From: Burkholderia sp. Nafp2/4-1b
Lineage (GTDB): Bacteria; Pseudomonadota; Gammaproteobacteria; Burkholderiales; Burkholderiaceae
DNA: 64,000 bases
Direction: 5' to 3'
Assembly: GCF_003635165.1 (NCBI RefSeq)
Contig: NZ_ML058605.1
Coordinates: forward strand, 124,001 to 188,000
Positions 1-8,423 of this stretch are shown here, piece by piece. How positions within the stretch are numbered: position 1 is the first letter of the stretch; each line of letters opens with the position of its first letter. A program made the translations under genes and the position numbers. The notes under the pieces are model-generated. The model worked only from the letters and a program-made list of their open reading frames with translations. It had not been told where the DNA came from and searched no databases.

Positions 1-255
1 TACGGCGAAGGCATTTCGCGTCAGGGCGAGATCATCGATCTCGGCGTGCAGGCGAAAATCGTCGACAAGGCGGGCGCCTGGTACAGCTACAACGGCGAGA
101 AGATCGGTCAGGGCAAGGACAACGCGCGTGAATTCCTGCGCGAGAATCCGGAAATCGCCCGCGAGATCGAGAACCGCATCCGCGAATCGCTCGGCGTCGT
201 CGCGATGCCCGATGGCGCAGTCGACGAAGCCGAGGCGATGGGCGAAGAAGAGTGA
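1..255 (+). CDS. recA: RecA recombinase, C-terminal end (partial at window edge)
   Basis: The window opens inside this gene, in frame from base 1. The 84 visible residues begin [15 protein letters not shown] and run through [17 protein letters not shown], which is the characteristic end of the RecA core followed by the C-terminal domain. The protein ends in an acidic tail rich in Glu and Asp, as in other RecA proteins, where the tail tempers DNA binding. RecA forms filaments on single-stranded DNA for homologous recombination and triggers LexA cleavage in the SOS response. The ATPase core lies outside the window. recX overlaps or closely follows the stop codon, and a terminator-like hairpin lies about 140 bases downstream. 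Confidence 0.97.
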   Translation, partial: YGEGISRQGEIIDLGVQAKIVDKAGAWYSYNGEKIGQGKDNAREFLRENPEIAREIENRIRESLGVVAMPDGAVDEAEAMGEEE

Positions 256-1130
256 TGGTCGGGCGCCGAGGTCAGGCTGGCGAACCGGAACCGAGCGACG
301 TGCCCGACACGGCCGGTCGCTCCGGTCGGCGAGCCGAATCCTCGGGTGCCGACCGGCGGCGCGCGGGCAGTCAGTCCGCGCACCGCACCGCGACGAGGGC
401 ATCCGACGATGCCCTCGTTTCGTTTGAGATTACCGCGCCGGACGATCCGTTCGACGACGACGAATCGTTCGACGCGCACGACCGGCCGCGCCGTCGCGTG
501 TTCGGTGTCAGCTTCCCCGGCGAGCGCGCGGCCGATGCCGCGGCGCCGGTCAAGGAAGATGTCTATACGCGCAGCAGCCAGCATCCGCGCCGCACGCGCG
601 GTCCGTCCGCCGGTCCTGCCGGCGCGGCTTCCGGCGACGGTGACGCGCCCGGCTCTCGCGAGCGCAAATCATCGAAGCCGCCCCGTTCGTTGAAGGGCCG
701 CGCGCTCGGCTATCTGTCCCGCCGCGAGCACAGCCGCGCGGAACTCGCGCGCAAGCTCGCGCCGTACGTCGGCGAGGACGAATCCGTCGAGCCGGTGCTC
801 GATGCGCTGGAACAGGAGGGCTGGCTGTCCGACGCACGCTTTGCCGAGAGCCTCGTGCATCGCCGCGCGTCGCGCGTCGGCGTCGCGCGCATCGTCGGCG
901 AACTGAAGCGCCATGCGGTGGGCGACAGTCTCGTCGAGGAAGTGAATGCGCAATTGCGCGAGACCGAGTGGGCACGCGCGCAGGCCGTCTGGCGCAAGAA
1001 ATTCGGTGCACTGCCGCAAACGCCCGCCGAGCGTGCGAAGCAGGCACGCTTCCTGGCTGCGCGCGGCTTCTCGAGCGCGACCATCGTGAAGCTGCTGAAG
1101 GTCGGCGACGATTTCCCGATCGACGATTGA
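252..1130 (+). CDS. recX: RecX regulatory protein (start uncertain)
   Basis: RecX binds RecA filaments and modulates recombinase activity. The RecX domain covers about residues 147-290 of this frame, from [19 protein letters not shown] through [14 protein letters not shown] to the three-helix repeats near the C-terminus. The frame opens with GTG at 252 overlapping the recA stop, with ATG at 255 as the next codon. That would add some 140 residues absent from the 166-residue E. coli protein. Third-position GC looks properly coding only from about base 420, and a hairpin with a T-run sits at 393-425. In-frame alternatives are GTG at 498 and TTG at 690. The identity is secure but the start is not. 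Confidence 0.9.
   Translation: MMVGRRGQAGEPEPSDVPDTAGRSGRRAESSGADRRRAGSQSAHRTATRASDDALVSFEITAPDDPFDDDESFDAHDRPRRRVFGVSFPGERAADAAAPVKEDVYTRSSQHPRRTRGPSAGPAGAASGDGDAPGSRERKSSKPPRSLKGRALGYLSRREHSRAELARKLAPYVGEDESVEPVLDALEQEGWLSDARFAESLVHRRASRVGVARIVGELKRHAVGDSLVEEVNAQLRETEWARAQAVWRKKFGALPQTPAERAKQARFLAARGFSSATIVKLLKVGDDFPIDD
393..425 (+). terminator. Terminator-like hairpin between recA and the RecX domain
   Basis: A perfect 10-bp stem (ACGAGGGCAT paired with ATGCCCTCGT, 6-base loop) is followed by TTCGTTT. Its place after recA matches the known arrangement in E. coli, where recX is expressed by read-through of a recA terminator. It falls inside the longest possible recX reading frame. Confidence 0.6.
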
Positions 1131-1231
1131 CCGATCCGGTCGCGCGCGGCGCGTGATTTTGCTGCAACGCAACCGTTTCCGGACAGGCGGGAATACCCGC
1201 CGTCGGGGCCGAATGCCTCGAATACCCAATA

Positions 1232-1240
1232 TGCTAAAAT
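1232..1240 (+). promoter_or_regulatory. Possible extended -10 promoter element for the DUF2889 gene
   Basis: TGCTAAAAT is a TGn-extended -10 hexamer 35 bases before the downstream start codon, in an AT-richer patch of an otherwise GC-rich gap. No convincing -35 element is visible, as is common with extended -10 promoters. Confidence 0.35.
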
Positions 1241-1274
1241 CCGTGGGTTTTCCTCTTCGGCCTCAACCTCCAGC

Positions 1275-1883
1275 ATGCCGCTATCCGAGCCCGTGCCCCG
1301 TCAGTTGCGACATCGACGCGCAATCCGAGCGGAAGCCTACGAGCGCGGCGACGGCTTGTGGGACATCGAAGCCTGCCTGACCGACCACAAGCCGCGCGAC
1401 GTCGCGCTTGCGTCGGGCATCCGGCCGCAGGGCCTGCCGATCCACGAACTCTGGCTGCGCGTGACTATCGATCGTGACCTCAATGTCGTCGACGCCGAAG
1501 CGTCTTCGGAATGGGTTCCCTATCCCGGTCACTGTGAATCCGCCCCTCCTGCTTATCGGGCCCTCATCGGGCTCAATCTCTTCCGCAATTTCCGCCGCAA
1601 CGCGAACCGGCTGCTCGCCGGCGTCGCAGGCTGCTCCCATCTCACCGAACTGTGCGCCGTGCTGCCGACCGCAGCGATCCAGGCGTTCGCCGGTGACGTA
1701 TGGAACGTGCGCGAGGAGGGCGGCGAAGGGCCGGACCATGACGGCGTGCAGGCCGAACCGCCGTTCCAGCTCGGCCGCTGCCGGGCGTTGCGGTTCGACG
1801 GCGAGGTCGTGCGGCAGTACTACCCGCGGTGGTATGGCCCGCTCCGGCCGGATCTGCCCGGTGAAGGCAGCACGAAGGAATGA
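1275..1883 (+). CDS. DUF2889 family protein
   Basis: This 202-residue soluble protein has the layout of the DUF2889 family of proteobacterial unknowns. Residues 1-60 carry the RRAIRAEAYERGDGLWDIEA and LTDHKP segments, and the centre holds LWLRVTIDRDLNVVDAEA. A conserved CTHL-like stretch (GCSHLTEL) follows at about residue 120. No signal peptide or membrane segment is present. The biochemical role of the family is unknown to me. It lies alone between recX and sucC with an extended -10 element 35 bases upstream, so it is probably a single-gene unit. Confidence 0.8.
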   Translation: MPLSEPVPRQLRHRRAIRAEAYERGDGLWDIEACLTDHKPRDVALASGIRPQGLPIHELWLRVTIDRDLNVVDAEASSEWVPYPGHCESAPPAYRALIGLNLFRNFRRNANRLLAGVAGCSHLTELCAVLPTAAIQAFAGDVWNVREEGGEGPDHDGVQAEPPFQLGRCRALRFDGEVVRQYYPRWYGPLRPDLPGEGSTKE

Positions 1884-1951
1884 ACGGAAATCATTCGAAG
1901 AAGCGTCTTAAGCGACATTTCATCCAACTCTCAGACTGAAGGGAATCACGC

Positions 1952-3118
1952 ATGAAGATTCACGAGTACCAGGGTAAGGAAATCCTGCGGAAATTCGGAG
2001 TCGCGGTACCGCGCGGCAAGCCGGCGTTCTCGGTTGACGAGGCCGTCAAGGTGGCAGAAGAGCTCGGCGGCCCGGTATGGGTCGTGAAGGCTCAGATTCA
2101 CGCGGGTGGCCGTGGCAAGGGCGGCGGCGTGAAGGTGGCGAAGTCGCTGGAGCAGGTGCGCGAATACGCGAACCAGATCCTCGGCATGCAGCTCGTCACG
2201 CACCAGACGGGCCCGGAAGGCCAGAAGGTCAACCGTCTGATGGTCGAAGAAGGCGCCGACATCAAGCAGGAACTGTATGTCAGCCTCGTCGTCGATCGCA
2301 TCACGCAAAAGATCGTGCTGATGGGTTCGAGCGAAGGCGGCATGGACATCGAAGAAGTCGCCGAAAAGCACCCGGAACTGATCCACAAGGTCATCGTCGA
2401 GCCGTCGACGGGCCTGCTCGACGCGCAGGCAGACGACCTCGCCGCGAAGATCGGCGTGCCGGCTGCTTCGATTCCGCAAGCACGCGCGATCCTGCAAGGC
2501 CTGTACAAGGCATTCTGGGAAACCGACGCATCGCTGGCTGAAATCAACCCGCTGAACGTCGCCGGCGACGGCAAGGTCATCGCACTCGACGCGAAGTTCA
2601 ACTTCGACTCGAACGCGCTGTTCCGCCACCCGGAAATCGTCGCGTACCGCGATCTGGACGAAGAAGATCCGGCTGAAATCGAAGCATCGAAGTTCGACCT
2701 CGCGTACATCTCGCTCGACGGCAACATCGGCTGCCTCGTGAACGGCGCAGGCCTCGCGATGGCGACGATGGACACCATCAAGCTGTTCGGCGGCGAACCG
2801 GCGAACTTCCTGGACGTCGGCGGTGGCGCGACGACCGAGAAGGTCACGGAAGCGTTCAAGCTGATGCTGAAGAACCCGGACCTGAAGGCGATCCTCGTGA
2901 ACATCTTCGGCGGCATCATGCGCTGCGACGTGATCGCGGAAGGCGTGATCGCCGGTTCGAAGGCCGTGAACCTGAACGTGCCGCTCGTCGTGCGCATGAA
3001 GGGCACGAACGAGGACCTCGGCAAGAAGATGCTGGCCGATTCGGGCCTGCCGATCATCTCGGCTGACAGCATGGAAGAAGCTGCGCAGAAGGTCGTCGCG
3101 GCTGCCGCAGGCAAGTAA
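1952..3118 (+). CDS. sucC: Succinyl-CoA synthetase (ADP-forming), beta subunit
   Basis: SucC is the nucleotide-binding subunit of the citric-acid-cycle enzyme that converts succinyl-CoA to succinate with substrate-level phosphorylation. The 388 residues match the E. coli length exactly. The N-terminal ATP-grasp region has the [16 protein letters not shown] loop at about residues 45-60. The CoA-ligase domain follows, with [11 protein letters not shown] and [15 protein letters not shown]. The start is preceded by a GAAGGGAA ribosome-binding site. sucD follows after 69 bases on the same strand, and both probably share one transcript ending at the hairpin at 4091. The oxoglutarate dehydrogenase genes are not in the window. 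Confidence 0.97.
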   Translation: MKIHEYQGKEILRKFGVAVPRGKPAFSVDEAVKVAEELGGPVWVVKAQIHAGGRGKGGGVKVAKSLEQVREYANQILGMQLVTHQTGPEGQKVNRLMVEEGADIKQELYVSLVVDRITQKIVLMGSSEGGMDIEEVAEKHPELIHKVIVEPSTGLLDAQADDLAAKIGVPAASIPQARAILQGLYKAFWETDASLAEINPLNVAGDGKVIALDAKFNFDSNALFRHPEIVAYRDLDEEDPAEIEASKFDLAYISLDGNIGCLVNGAGLAMATMDTIKLFGGEPANFLDVGGGATTEKVTEAFKLMLKNPDLKAILVNIFGGIMRCDVIAEGVIAGSKAVNLNVPLVVRMKGTNEDLGKKMLADSGLPIISADSMEEAAQKVVAAAAGK

Positions 3119-3187
3119 GCGCGCGCTAATGAACACGCATGGCGGCGCGGCTTGCACGCGACGCCAATCGAACAGAGGTCAAAATAC

Positions 3188-4069
3188 ATGTCGATTCTGA
3201 TCAACAAGGACACGAAGGTCATCACGCAGGGCATTACCGGCAAAACCGGTCAGTTCCATACGCGCGCCTGCCGTGAATACGCAAACGGCCGCGAAGCATT
3301 CGTCGCGGGCGTGAACCCGAAGAAGGCCGGCGAAGATTTCGAAGGCATTCCGATCTACGCGAGCGTCAAGGAAGCGAAGGCCGAAACCGGCGCGACCGTG
3401 TCGGTCATCTACGTTCCGCCGGCAGGCGCTGCTGCCGCGATCTGGGAAGCGGTCGAAGCCGACCTCGATCTCGCGATCTGCATCACGGAAGGCATCCCCG
3501 TGCGTGACATGATCGAAGTGAAGGACCGCATGCGTCGCGAAGGCCGCAAGACGCTGCTGCTCGGGCCGAACTGCCCGGGCACGATCACGCCGGACGAACT
3601 GAAGATCGGCATCATGCCGGGTCACATCCACCGCAAGGGCCGCATCGGCGTCGTGTCGCGTTCGGGCACGCTGACGTATGAAGCCGTTGCTCAGCTGACG
3701 GCACTGGGCCTCGGCCAGTCGTCGGCAGTCGGTATCGGCGGCGACCCGATCAACGGTCTGAAGCACATCGACGTGATGAAGATGTTCAACGACGATCCGG
3801 ATACGGATGCAGTCGTGATGATCGGCGAAATCGGCGGTCCGGACGAAGCCAATGCCGCCGAGTGGATCAAGGACAACATGAAGAAGCCGGTCGTCGGCTT
3901 CATCGCTGGCGTCACGGCGCCTCCGGGCAAGCGCATGGGCCACGCCGGCGCGCTGATCTCGGGCGGTGCGGATACGGCCGAAGCGAAGCTGGAAATCATG
4001 GAAGCGTGCGGCATCACCGTCACGCGCAACCCGTCGGAAATGGGCCGTCTGCTGAAGAAGGCGCTGTAA
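3188..4069 (+). CDS. sucD: Succinyl-CoA synthetase, alpha subunit
   Basis: SucD binds CoA and carries the phosphohistidine intermediate of succinyl-CoA synthetase. The 293-residue protein has an N-terminal Rossmann CoA-binding domain (TQGITGKTGQFHT near residue 15) and a ligase domain. The active-site histidine is His252 in the GHAGALISGG motif. I chose the ATG at 3188, which gives the canonical MSILINKDTK N-terminus; an ATG 36 bases upstream is in frame but would add an unconserved leader. It partners with the upstream sucC, and a strong terminator follows 21 bases after the stop. Confidence 0.97.
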   Translation: MSILINKDTKVITQGITGKTGQFHTRACREYANGREAFVAGVNPKKAGEDFEGIPIYASVKEAKAETGATVSVIYVPPAGAAAAIWEAVEADLDLAICITEGIPVRDMIEVKDRMRREGRKTLLLGPNCPGTITPDELKIGIMPGHIHRKGRIGVVSRSGTLTYEAVAQLTALGLGQSSAVGIGGDPINGLKHIDVMKMFNDDPDTDAVVMIGEIGGPDEANAAEWIKDNMKKPVVGFIAGVTAPPGKRMGHAGALISGGADTAEAKLEIMEACGITVTRNPSEMGRLLKKAL

Positions 4070-4090
4070 TTTCCACGTGGTTCGTCCTGC

Positions 4091-4120
4091 AAAAAACGCC
4101 GGCTTTGCCGGCGTTTTTTG
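4091..4120 (+). terminator. Rho-independent terminator of sucCD
   Basis: A 13-bp perfect inverted repeat (AAAAAACGCCGGC paired with GCCGGCGTTTTTT) with a three-base loop ends in six T residues. It is flanked by A-runs and T-runs and could work in both directions, but it serves sucCD on the plus strand. Confidence 0.92.
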
Positions 4121-4226
4121 TTATGCTCGCGCAATCAATTTGTAAGCACCGGGCATGCGCGATGCGTGTTCGGCCTTCTACCGGGCTCCCTGTCCGGCAA
4201 CCATTGCCCTGCATTCGACACCGCTC

Positions 4227-4931
4227 ATGCTTGAATTCCTGACGTCGCTCCACTGGGGCGCCGTGTTCCAGATCGTCATCATCGACATCCTCCTCGGCGG
4301 CGACAACGCGGTCGTGATCGCGCTCGCGTGCCGCAACCTGCCGGCCAGCCAGCGGCTGCGCGGCGTCGTGTGGGGCACCGCCGGCGCGATCCTGCTGCGG
4401 GTCGCGCTGATCGCGTTCGCGGTGGTGTTGCTCGACGTGCCGTTCCTGAAATTCGGCGGCGGTCTGCTGCTGCTGTGGATCGGCGTCAAGCTGATGGCGC
4501 CGGACGCCGATGCGCACGACAACGTCAAGCCGGCCGACCGGCTGTGGGACGCGGTGAAGACGATCGTGATCGCCGACGCGGTGATGAGCCTCGACAACGT
4601 GATCGCGATCGCCGGCGCGGCCGAACAGGCCGATCCGTCGCACCGGCTCGCGCTGGTGATCTTCGGGCTCGTCGTCAGCGTGCCGATCATCGTGTGGGGC
4701 AGCACGCTGGTGCTGAAGCTGCTCGACCGCTTCCCGGTCGTCGTCGCGCTCGGCGCCGGGCTGCTCGGCTGGATCGCCGGCGGGCTGATGGTGCACGACC
4801 CGGTCGGCGATCGCTGGCCGGTGCTCGACACGCCGGCCGCGATCTACGGCGCGAGCATTGCCGGCGCGCTGTTCGTGATTGCTGCCGGTTACGCGCTGCG
4901 GCGCCGCCGCGGCGTGCCGCACGCGCACTGA
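4227..4931 (+). CDS. TerC/YjbE-family integral membrane protein
   Basis: This 234-residue, very hydrophobic protein has about seven membrane spans. It carries both signature acidic motifs of the TerC superfamily: GGDNAVVIAL in the first helix pair and DAVMSLDNVIAIAG near the middle. Members of this branch (YjbE/YkoY type) are linked to manganese or other metal export; a specific substrate cannot be read here. I chose the ATG at 4227, giving MLEFLTSLHWG directly before the first helix, rather than an in-frame start 72 bases upstream. No yybP-ykoY manganese riboswitch is visible in the 107 bases after the sucCD terminator. A terminator follows at 4982. Confidence 0.88.
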   Translation: MLEFLTSLHWGAVFQIVIIDILLGGDNAVVIALACRNLPASQRLRGVVWGTAGAILLRVALIAFAVVLLDVPFLKFGGGLLLLWIGVKLMAPDADAHDNVKPADRLWDAVKTIVIADAVMSLDNVIAIAGAAEQADPSHRLALVIFGLVVSVPIIVWGSTLVLKLLDRFPVVVALGAGLLGWIAGGLMVHDPVGDRWPVLDTPAAIYGASIAGALFVIAAGYALRRRRGVPHAH

Positions 4932-4981
4932 CGTTGGCCGTCCGGCTGACTGCCGGGGCCGCGACCCGCTGGCTACGATCG

Positions 4982-5013
4982 AAACGCCTGCCTGATTCGG
5001 CAGGCGTTTTTCG
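4982..5013 (+). terminator. Rho-independent terminator just before pilA
   Basis: An 11-bp perfect stem (AAACGCCTGCC paired with GGCAGGCGTTT) with a six-base loop is followed by TTTTCG. It ends only about 16 bases before the pilA start codon, so pilA transcripts that begin upstream must pass through it. Confidence 0.88.
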
Positions 5014-5028
5014 TTTCCGGAGCCAGTC

Positions 5029-5625
5029 ATGTTCGAAGCCTTTTCCGTTTCCCTGTTCCGTCGCGTCGCCGCCGATCTGCGGCGCGCACGTCGCCCGGCG
5101 CCGCGCTGGCGGCCTGCCGGCTTCACGCTGATCGAGCTGATGATCGTGCTTGCGATCGTCGGCGTGATCGCGGCCTATGCGATTCCCGCGTACCAGGATT
5201 ATCTCGCGCGCTCGCGCGTCGGCGAGGGGCTCGCGCTCGCGTCGTCCGCGCGGCTCGCGGTCGCCGACAACGCCGCGAGCGGCGCGGGCCTCGACGGCGG
5301 CTACAGCCCGCCGGCCGCCACCCGCAACGTCGAATCCGTCGTCATCGACGGCGACACGGGCCAGATCACGGTGACATTCACCAGCCGCGTCGCGGCGGCC
5401 GGCGCGAATACGCTCGTGTTGGTGCCGTCCGCGCCGGACAAGGCCGACACGCCTACCGCCCGCGTGGCGCTTAAAAAGGGCGTGATGCAGGCCGGTGCGA
5501 TCGCGTGGGAGTGCTTTGCCGCCGGCAAGACTGCTTCGTCGCTGCCGGCGCCGGGTGCGGGCCCGTTGCCGGCGGACGCGGCGACGCTGCCCGCGAAATA
5601 TGCACCGGCGGAATGCCGCGCGTAG
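5029..5625 (+). CDS. pilA: Type IV prepilin (PilA-like major pilin)
   Basis: This pilin subunit is exported, processed by PilD-type prepilin peptidase and assembled into type IV pili. The cleavage motif is [12 protein letters not shown] with Gly31 at -1, Phe32 at +1 and the conserved Glu at +5, followed by the hydrophobic helix typical of the family. The leader is 31 residues and basic, far longer than the 5-10 usual for type IVa pilins, yet no later in-frame start codon exists and an RBS (GGAG) precedes this ATG. Two cysteines near the C-terminus (WEC and AEC) form the expected disulfide loop. The C-terminal third is rich in Ala, Pro and Ser. The next gene encodes an O-oligosaccharyltransferase. 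Confidence 0.9.
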   Translation: MFEAFSVSLFRRVAADLRRARRPAPRWRPAGFTLIELMIVLAIVGVIAAYAIPAYQDYLARSRVGEGLALASSARLAVADNAASGAGLDGGYSPPAATRNVESVVIDGDTGQITVTFTSRVAAAGANTLVLVPSAPDKADTPTARVALKKGVMQAGAIAWECFAAGKTASSLPAPGAGPLPADAATLPAKYAPAECRA

Positions 5626-5744
5626 CGAAGGTGAGGTGAAAGCCGGCGCGGGGCGGCGTGCACGGCGCCCCGCTGGCCGGTCGCGCCGGTCCTGCCGCAT
5701 CGGGTAACGGCGCGACAGGCCCGCACAGAGCGGGGAAAGTTTTG

Positions 5745-5750
5745 TATAGT
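5745..5750 (+). promoter_or_regulatory. Possible -10 element upstream of pglL
   Basis: TATAGT lies in a locally AT-rich patch 29 bases before the pglL start. The spacing suits a short leader, but no clear -35 hexamer is visible at 17 bases. Confidence 0.3.
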
Positions 5751-5778
5751 GCGCCGGTTGCTGACATCCGGTTCGCTC

Positions 5779-7557
5779 ATGCCTTCTACTTTTACCCGTT
5801 CGTTGCCGCTCGTTGCGCTGGCTGTCGCCCTGATCGTGCCGTACGCGATCACGAATCACACGTATCCGATCCCAACCTTCTATTCCGAGTTCGCCGCGCT
5901 GGTGCTGTATCTGCTGGTGGGCATCTCCGTCGTGCTGCTCGCGCGCACGGGCCGCCCGGCCGAGCCGTTTGCCGCGCCTGCGGCGTTCGTCGCGCCGCTC
6001 GGGTTCGCGGCGGTGCTGATCGCGCAGGTCGCGCTGCTGCCGCTCAAGGTGCCGTCGATGAACTGGCTGGCGGTCGGCTATCTCGCCGCCGCGCTGGTCG
6101 CGATGCAGGCCGGCTATACGCTCGCACGGGAAGGGCTCGTCGAGGCCACCGTGCGCATGATGTCCGGCGCGCTGATCGTGGGCGGGCTGTTCGCGGTCGC
6201 GAGCCAGGTCGTGCAGCTGTTCCATCTCGAGTCGGCGATGTCGCCGTTCGTCGTGGTGTACAACATCGCGGTCGATCGCCGCCCGTACGGCAACATGGCG
6301 CAGGCGAACCATCTGGCGACCTACATCGCGTTCGCGCTCGCGGGCGCGCTGTATCTGGTGCAGACGCGCCGGCTCGCGGTGTGGGCGTGGCTCGCGCTGT
6401 CGATCGTGCTGTCGGTCGGCCTCGCGCTGACGGTGTCGCGCGGGCCGTGGCTGCAGGTCGCGGTGATGGTCGTCGCGGGCTTCTGGATGGCATGGCTCGA
6501 ATCGCGCCGTGCGCCGGGCAACCGCCGCGCATGGCTGATGCCGGCCGTGCTGGCGGTGGCGTTCGTCGCGGTGAACGTCGCGGTGCGCTGGGCCAACCTG
6601 CATTTCCACCTGGGGCTCGCCGAGTCGGCAGCCGAACGGATGCGCGACGCGGGGCAGATCGCGCCGCGTCTCGCGCTGTGGAAATACGGGCTCGCGATGT
6701 TCCGCGAGAATCCGGTGCTGGGTGTCGGCTGGGGCGAGTTTCCGTCGCACCAGTTCGCGCTCGTGCGCACGCTCGGCGGTGTCGAGATCGCGAACAACTC
6801 GCACGACATCTTCATCGACCTGCTCGCGAAGTCCGGCCTCGTCGGCCTCGGCGTGCTCGTTATCGCGCTCGTGACGTGGTTCGTGCGCGCGGCGCGCGCG
6901 CCGCAGTCGAGCACGCGCGTGTTCGGCCTCGCGCTGATCGGCATCCTGCTGATGCACGCTCTCGTCGAATATCCGCAGCAGTACATGTTCTTCCTGCTGC
7001 CCGCGATGTTCGTGATCGGCCTGCTCGACGTGAAGCCGCTGCGCATCCTGCCGGGTCGCGCGGCGTTCGGGCTGTTCGCGGTGCTGTCGGTCGGCGGTCT
7101 GCTCGCGACGGTGCCGGTGCTGCGCGACTACCAGCGCGCGGAAGTGCTGTACTACGGCAGCAGTCCGGCTGCGCAGTACCGCGATGCGCCGTCGCAGCTG
7201 TTTGGCGCGTGGGGCGATTACGGGGCGGCCACGCTGCTGACGATTTCGCCGGACAACCTGCCGCTCAAGCTCGTCGCGCACGAGCGCGCGATCGCGCTGC
7301 TGCCGGGCGAGACGGTGCTGCGCCGCTATGCGGCGCTGCAGGCGCTGGCCGGCCGCGAAGCCGATGCGCTCGATACGGTCGCGCGCCTGCACGTGTTCGC
7401 GAAGGAGTTGAAGGACTGGCCGCAGCAGCTCGCGTCGCTGTACAAGCTGTGCGACCAGCAGCCGGAGTTGAAGGCGTTCAAGGCCACCCTCGTCGCGAAG
7501 TACGGGGAAGTGCCGGCCGACGCGGACGACGACGACTCGGAAGACGATTCGGAGTAA
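5779..7557 (+). CDS. pglL: PglL-type O-oligosaccharyltransferase (Wzy/WaaL superfamily)
   Basis: The enzyme transfers lipid-linked oligosaccharide to Ser/Thr of exported proteins in the periplasm. The 592-residue protein has about 11-12 membrane helices. It carries the conserved WLESR region and a large periplasmic loop with GWGEFPSHQF followed by NNSHD; the His at about residue 342 matches the catalytic histidine of WaaL/PglL enzymes. A soluble C-terminal region follows, ending in a very acidic tail (about eight Asp/Glu of the last twelve residues). Burkholderia PglL enzymes are known general glycosylases, and the adjacent pilin is an obvious candidate target. The ATG at 5779 (MPSTFTRS) is preferred to an ATG 30 bases upstream. 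Confidence 0.9.
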   Translation: MPSTFTRSLPLVALAVALIVPYAITNHTYPIPTFYSEFAALVLYLLVGISVVLLARTGRPAEPFAAPAAFVAPLGFAAVLIAQVALLPLKVPSMNWLAVGYLAAALVAMQAGYTLAREGLVEATVRMMSGALIVGGLFAVASQVVQLFHLESAMSPFVVVYNIAVDRRPYGNMAQANHLATYIAFALAGALYLVQTRRLAVWAWLALSIVLSVGLALTVSRGPWLQVAVMVVAGFWMAWLESRRAPGNRRAWLMPAVLAVAFVAVNVAVRWANLHFHLGLAESAAERMRDAGQIAPRLALWKYGLAMFRENPVLGVGWGEFPSHQFALVRTLGGVEIANNSHDIFIDLLAKSGLVGLGVLVIALVTWFVRAARAPQSSTRVFGLALIGILLMHALVEYPQQYMFFLLPAMFVIGLLDVKPLRILPGRAAFGLFAVLSVGGLLATVPVLRDYQRAEVLYYGSSPAAQYRDAPSQLFGAWGDYGAATLLTISPDNLPLKLVAHERAIALLPGETVLRRYAALQALAGREADALDTVARLHVFAKELKDWPQQLASLYKLCDQQPELKAFKATLVAKYGEVPADADDDDSEDDSE

Positions 7558-7977
7558 TGCCGCACAGCGCCGGGCGGGGACTCCCGGCGCGGGCTCGATT
7601 GCGGTGACGCGGCGCAGCGGTGGCCGCCGTGACGGCGCGGCGATTGCTTCCCGCCGGGAAGGGATGCCGGTCGAATCCGGTGCGATTCGCGTCAATCATT
7701 GTCAAATCGCCGCCACGGAAAAGGCGGCGCGTGCACAATGCGCGAAAGCGTCCGCTTGCCTGACGGCCCGCTGCGGGCCGCCGACGCGAACGCAGCGCCC
7801 GGAGATCCGGGTACCCGCCAAGCAGGATCGCGACCGGAGCGCCATCGGTCGCGCGGCCGTAACGGGGCGCCGGTCCGATGGCCGCGGCGCGGGGCGATGC
7901 ACGCGATGCGGCCGGGCGATGCCGGCCGGCGCGGCGCGCGCCCGGAACAGAACAGTACTGAAGAACGACATTCGACC
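7558..7977 (+). other. 420-bp gap with no supported gene
   Basis: The sequence between pglL and the small lipoprotein gene is GC-rich. Open frames cross it on both strands but have Arg/Pro-rich, non-coding composition. No terminator with a T-run, no tRNA and no convincing promoter hexamer pair was found. Confidence 0.5.
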
Positions 7978-8328
7978 ATGGCTCTTCGCTCGACCCTCCT
8001 GATCCTGCCCGCCGTCGCCGTGCTGTTGTCCGGCTGCGCGATGCTGTCGTCGTCGCAGGAAAGCAAGCTCACCTGCCACATTCCGCGTGCCGTCTATCCG
8101 GACGGTGCGAAACCGCTCACGCGCCCGGTCACGGTGCTCGTGCGCGCGCTGATGACGACCTCGGGCGAAGCGCAGAACGTCACCGTGACGACCAGCAGCC
8201 GCAATGCGGCGGCAGACCGCGCGGCCGTCGACGCGATGACGCACGCGACCTGCGCGCAGACCGGCGCGACCGCGAATCCGTTCCTGCTCACGCAACCGTT
8301 CGTGTTCGAGCCGCGGCGCGCCGAATGA
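7978..8328 (+). CDS. Small lipoprotein with a TonB-like C-terminal domain
   Basis: The 116-residue product begins with a hydrophobic signal and a lipobox (LLSGC), so Cys20 is the predicted lipidated residue. The rest resembles the TonB C-terminal fold: a YPDGAKP start, a beta strand VTVLVRALMTTSGEA, then SSRNAAADRAAVDAM and a final FVFEP strand. A normal TonB instead has an N-terminal transmembrane anchor and a Pro-rich spacer, both absent here. It is therefore unlikely to be the energy transducer itself. No ExbB/ExbD genes are nearby. The start at 7978 is chosen because it creates the signal peptide; a longer in-frame extension to 7699 has no coding character. Confidence 0.75.
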   Translation: MALRSTLLILPAVAVLLSGCAMLSSSQESKLTCHIPRAVYPDGAKPLTRPVTVLVRALMTTSGEAQNVTVTTSSRNAAADRAAVDAMTHATCAQTGATANPFLLTQPFVFEPRRAE

Positions 8329-8423
8329 TGCGCGGCCGGTGCGCGCGATCGTGCTGACGCACCAGCCGCTGATCATCGTTGCCCGTCCGGCGCGATTGCA
8401 CCGCTGCGCCGCGCGGCCGACGT

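Noticed and set aside
4120-4226. Possible yybP-ykoY manganese riboswitch before the TerC/YjbE-family gene
   Set aside because: The region is only 107 bases and shows none of the conserved core elements; the association is known only for the family in other bacteria.
4687-7695. A 1002-codon open frame on the minus strand
   Set aside because: It runs antisense to the pilin and PglL-type genes, is full of Arg, His and Gln without any domain, and is the usual mirror frame of GC-rich coding DNA.
7558-7977. Long N-terminal extension of the TonB-like lipoprotein (start at 7699) or a separate small gene at 7604
   Set aside because: Composition is Arg/Pro/Gly-rich and non-coding; the signal peptide and lipobox start only at 7978.
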